Below the pieces are notes generated by a model that searched no databases, had not been told where the DNA came from, and was given only the letters and a program-made list of their open reading frames with translations. The position numbers were made by a program, and so were the translations under genes. 64,000 nt of DNA, taken from the NCBI RefSeq assembly GCF_001612825.1, contig NZ_BDBE01000049.1, forward strand, positions 1 to 64,000. The letters are read 5' to 3'. The stretch is from Nocardia caishijiensis NBRC 108228. GTDB taxonomy: Bacteria > Actinomycetota > Actinomycetes > Mycobacteriales > Mycobacteriaceae. This document shows positions 61,608 through 64,000 of the stretch, one piece after another (within the stretch, counting starts at the first letter, position 1; every line of letters begins with the position of its first letter).

Positions 61608-62802
61608 AGTGGCGAAACTGCAGCAGCGGTGGTCGGCCGCGATGATGAACAACTACGGCACCCCGAAGGTGGCGCTGGTGCGTGGCGCCGGGGCGGTGCT
61701 CTACGACGCCGACGGCAAGCGCTACGTCGATTTCCTCGGTGGTATCGCGGTCAACAGCCTCGGCCACGGGCATCCCGCCATCCTCGAGGCGGTCACCCAG
61801 CAGCTCGGCACCCTCGGCCACGTGTCGAACCTGTATGCCAGCGAACCCGTGATCGAACTGGCCGAGAAGCTGCTGGCCCACTTCGGTGACGGCGAGGGCA
61901 AGGCGTTCTTCTGCAACTCGGGCACCGAGGCCAACGAGGCCGCCTTCAAGATCGCCCGGCTCACCGGGCGATCCAAGATCGTCGCGGCCGAGGAGGCGTT
62001 CCACGGGCGGACCATGGGCGCGCTCGCGCTGACGGGTCAGCCGTCGAAGCGGGCACCGTTCGAGCCGATGCCTCCGGGTGTGGTGCACGTGCCCTACGGT
62101 GACGCCGCCGCCCTGGAAGCCGTCGTCGACTCCGACACCGCCGCGGTGTTCCTCGAGCCGATGATGGGGGAGAGCGGTGTGGTCGTCCCGCCGTTCGACT
62201 ACCTCGCCAAGGCGCGCGAAATCACCTCGCGGGCAGGGGCTCTGCTGATCCTGGACGAGGTGCAGACCGGAATCGGCCGCACCGGAACGTTCTTCGCGCA
62301 CCAGGCCGCGGGGATCGTGCCCGACGCCATCACCCTGGCCAAGGGTCTCGGTGGCGGCCTGCCGATCGGCGCCGTGCTGGCACAGGGACGCGCCGCCGAA
62401 CTGCTCACCCCCGGTCTGCACGGCACCACTTTCGGCGGCAACCCGGTCTGCGCGGCGGCGGCGCTGGCCGTGCTGCGCACCATCGACTCCGAGGACCTGC
62501 TGAGCCATGTGGAGTGGGTCGGCAAGAAGCTCAGCGACGGCATCGCCCTGCTCGAGCACCCCGAGATCGACCACGTGCGCGGTGCGGGTCTGCTGATCGG
62601 CATCGTGCTGCGCAACGACATCTCCGCCCACGTGGACGAACGGGCGCGTGAGGCGGGGTATCTGCTGAACCCCGCCAAGCCCGACGTGATCCGGTTGGCA
62701 CCGCCCCTGGTGCTCACCGAAACCCAGGCCGACAATTTCGTCGCCGACCTGCCCGAGATTCTCGACAAGGCCGCCGCCGATGCCAAGGGAGCGACCAAGT
62801 GA
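61600..62802 (+). CDS. argD: Acetylornithine aminotransferase
   Basis: PLP class III aminotransferase, 400 residues. GGIAVNSLGHGHPAILEAVT, FCNSGTEANEAAFKIAR, FHGRTMGALALTGQ, LLILDEVQTGIGRTG and PLP Lys in DAITLAKGLGGGLPIGAV. Starts eight bases inside argB. Converts the semialdehyde to N-acetylornithine. Confidence 0.96.
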   Translation: MSEVAKLQQRWSAAMMNNYGTPKVALVRGAGAVLYDADGKRYVDFLGGIAVNSLGHGHPAILEAVTQQLGTLGHVSNLYASEPVIELAEKLLAHFGDGEGKAFFCNSGTEANEAAFKIARLTGRSKIVAAEEAFHGRTMGALALTGQPSKRAPFEPMPPGVVHVPYGDAAALEAVVDSDTAAVFLEPMMGESGVVVPPFDYLAKAREITSRAGALLILDEVQTGIGRTGTFFAHQAAGIVPDAITLAKGLGGGLPIGAVLAQGRAAELLTPGLHGTTFGGNPVCAAAALAVLRTIDSEDLLSHVEWVGKKLSDGIALLEHPEIDHVRGAGLLIGIVLRNDISAHVDERAREAGYLLNPAKPDVIRLAPPLVLTETQADNFVADLPEILDKAAADAKGATK

Positions 62803-63731
62803 CCCTGCGCCATTTCCTACGCGACGACGACGTGACCCAGGCCGAACAGGCCGAAATCCTCGCTCTCGCCGCCGAACTCAAGAAGAATCCCTTCGCGCAC
62901 CGCCCGCTGGACGGCCCGCGCGGGGTCGGGGTGATCTTCGAGAAGAACTCCACCCGTACGCGATTCTCCTTCGAGCTCGGTATCGCCCAGCTCGGCGGAC
63001 ACGCCGTGGTCGTCGACGGTCGTGACACCCAGCTCGGCCGTGAGGAAACCCTCGGTGACACCGGCAGCGTGCTCTCGCGTTATGTCGACGCCATCGTATG
63101 GCGCACCTTCGAACAGTCGCGCCTGGACGAGATGACCGCCACCGCAACAGTTCCCGTGGTCAACGCGCTGTCCAACGAGTTCCACCCGTGCCAGGTACTC
63201 GCCGACCTGCAGACGATCGCCGAGCGCAAGGGTTCACTGGCCGGGCTCAACCTCACCTTCTTCGGTGACGGCGCCAACAACATGGCGCACTCGCTGCTGC
63301 TCGGTGGTGTGACGGCGGGGATGAACGTGACCGTCGCCGCGCCCGCCGGTTTCGAGCCGCTGCCCTGGATCATGGAGGCCGCCGCCAAACGTGCCGCCGA
63401 AACCGGTGCGACAGTGGCGGTCACGGGTGATCCCGTCGTCGGAGCCACCGGCGCCGACGTGCTCGTCACCGACACCTGGACCTCCATGGGCCAGGAGAAC
63501 GACGGCCTCGATCGCGTCGGGCCGTTCCGCCCGTTCCAGCTCAACGGCGAACTGCTGGCCGCCGCCAACCCGGAAGCGATTGTGCTGCATTGCCTTCCGG
63601 CGCACCGTGGCGAGGAGATCACCGACGAGGTGCTCGACGGTTCGCACAGTGTCGTCTGGGACGAAGCCGAGAACCGGCTGCACGCCCAGAAGGCGCTGCT
63701 GGTGTGGCTGCTCGCGAAAGCCGCCGCGTGA
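62799..63731 (+). CDS. argF: Ornithine carbamoyltransferase
   Basis: Makes citrulline from ornithine and carbamoyl phosphate. 310 residues. Carbamoyl-phosphate loop EKNSTRTRFSFELG, ornithine loop in DTWTSMGQEND, HPCQVLADLQTI and catalytic LHCLPAHRGEEITDEVLDG. GTG start overlapping argD by GTGA. Confidence 0.97.
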   Translation: MTLRHFLRDDDVTQAEQAEILALAAELKKNPFAHRPLDGPRGVGVIFEKNSTRTRFSFELGIAQLGGHAVVVDGRDTQLGREETLGDTGSVLSRYVDAIVWRTFEQSRLDEMTATATVPVVNALSNEFHPCQVLADLQTIAERKGSLAGLNLTFFGDGANNMAHSLLLGGVTAGMNVTVAAPAGFEPLPWIMEAAAKRAAETGATVAVTGDPVVGATGADVLVTDTWTSMGQENDGLDRVGPFRPFQLNGELLAAANPEAIVLHCLPAHRGEEITDEVLDGSHSVVWDEAENRLHAQKALLVWLLAKAAA

Positions 63732-63765
63732 GACCGCGAACCGGGACCGGCGCGGTGGTGCGACG

Positions 63766-64000
63766 ATGAGCGCGCCGGAAAAGGGCACGCCCGCGATCGC
63801 CCGCACCCGCGCCGGTCGCCAATCACGCATCGTCGAATTGCTCTCGGCGCATTCGGTGCGCAGCCAGACCGAACTGGCCGCACTGCTGGCCGCCGAGGGC
63901 ATCGAGACCACCCAGGCCACCCTGTCGCGTGACCTGGACGAACTCGGCGCGGTGAAGCTGCGGGCCGCCGACGGCGGCGCCGGGGTCTACATCGTCCCCG
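63766..64000 (+). CDS. argR: Arginine repressor ArgR (partial, runs off the window)
   Basis: ATG at 63766, 34 bases after argF. The visible 78 residues contain the winged helix RAGRQSRIVELLSAHSVRSQ, TELAALLAAEGIETTQATLS and RDLDELGAVKLRAADGGAGV; the C-terminal arginine-binding domain lies beyond base 64000. Represses the arg operon with arginine as corepressor; likely binds 58399-58417. Confidence 0.93.
   Translation, partial: MSAPEKGTPAIARTRAGRQSRIVELLSAHSVRSQTELAALLAAEGIETTQATLSRDLDELGAVKLRAADGGAGVYIVP

Overview
The window reads as a piece of a high-GC actinobacterial chromosome, most likely Nocardia or a close relative in the Nocardiaceae. Evidence: the mycobacterial/nocardial gene order uvrA, DUF1844, infC-rpmI-rplT, rRNA methyltransferase, pheS-pheT and argCJBDFR; a conservon-type GTPase module; an IdeR/DtxR-like iron box; and many genes whose -10 hexamer (TAnnnT) lies 6-7 bases before the start codon, so their mRNAs should be leaderless. 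Genus is an inference; no rRNA or other taxon marker is present.

Layout. 1-6.5 kb: uvrA behind a DNA-damage promoter of the PafBC (RecA-NDp) type, two tandem microproteins ending in PTPTPT, a DUF1844 protein, then the translation operon infC-rpmI-rplT with a long structured leader and a probable AUC start codon for infC, and a SpoU-family methyltransferase. 6.5-9.4 kb: TetR regulator, divergent DHA2 drug exporter broken by a one-base frameshift, and a Uma2 protein. 9.9-13.5 kb: pheS-pheT. 13.7-58.4 kb: about 45 kb of accessory genes lying between pheT and argC. It contains a MerR/imine-reductase pair, a TerD-hydrolase cluster with unknown genes, a four-gene conservon (NIT-domain kinase, roadblock protein, DUF742, GTPase), a secretory lipase, an iron-siderophore ABC system, PEP carboxylase, an exported peptidase and a two-component system. 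It then holds a divergent seven-gene sugar-acid/D-amino-acid locus (RidA, IclR, KDG kinase; DSD-like PLP enzyme, D-aminoacylase, KDPG aldolase, GntP) and a TetR/flavin monooxygenase pair. Next comes a lower-GC island (about 46.7-54.1 kb) with a decayed IS481-type transposase, an IS3-family element, and an RHS polymorphic toxin with an ESX-like partner and an immunity candidate. WYL and TetR regulators with their targets and a cation/proton antiporter follow. 58.4-64 kb: arginine operon argC-J-B-D-F and the first part of argR, which runs off the window.

How genes work together. The 37.3-44.6 kb locus reconstructs as a complete route from an N-acyl-2-amino-2-deoxy-gluconate (for example N-acetylglucosaminate from oxidised chitin) through KDG and KDPG to pyruvate and glyceraldehyde-3-phosphate; this is the most interesting metabolic inference. 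The RHS locus looks like a type VII secretion dependent toxin with its immunity gene translationally coupled, and a following small ORF split by the IS3 element. Several divergent pairs carry readable operators: GTTATCAGT direct repeats, a MerR dyad, three ACTAC-N4-GTAGT dyads at exact 21-bp spacing, a 12-bp-arm dyad for the WYL regulator, and ARG-box-like repeats before argC.

All coordinates and translations were read by eye; no similarity search was possible. Family names rest on motif recognition.
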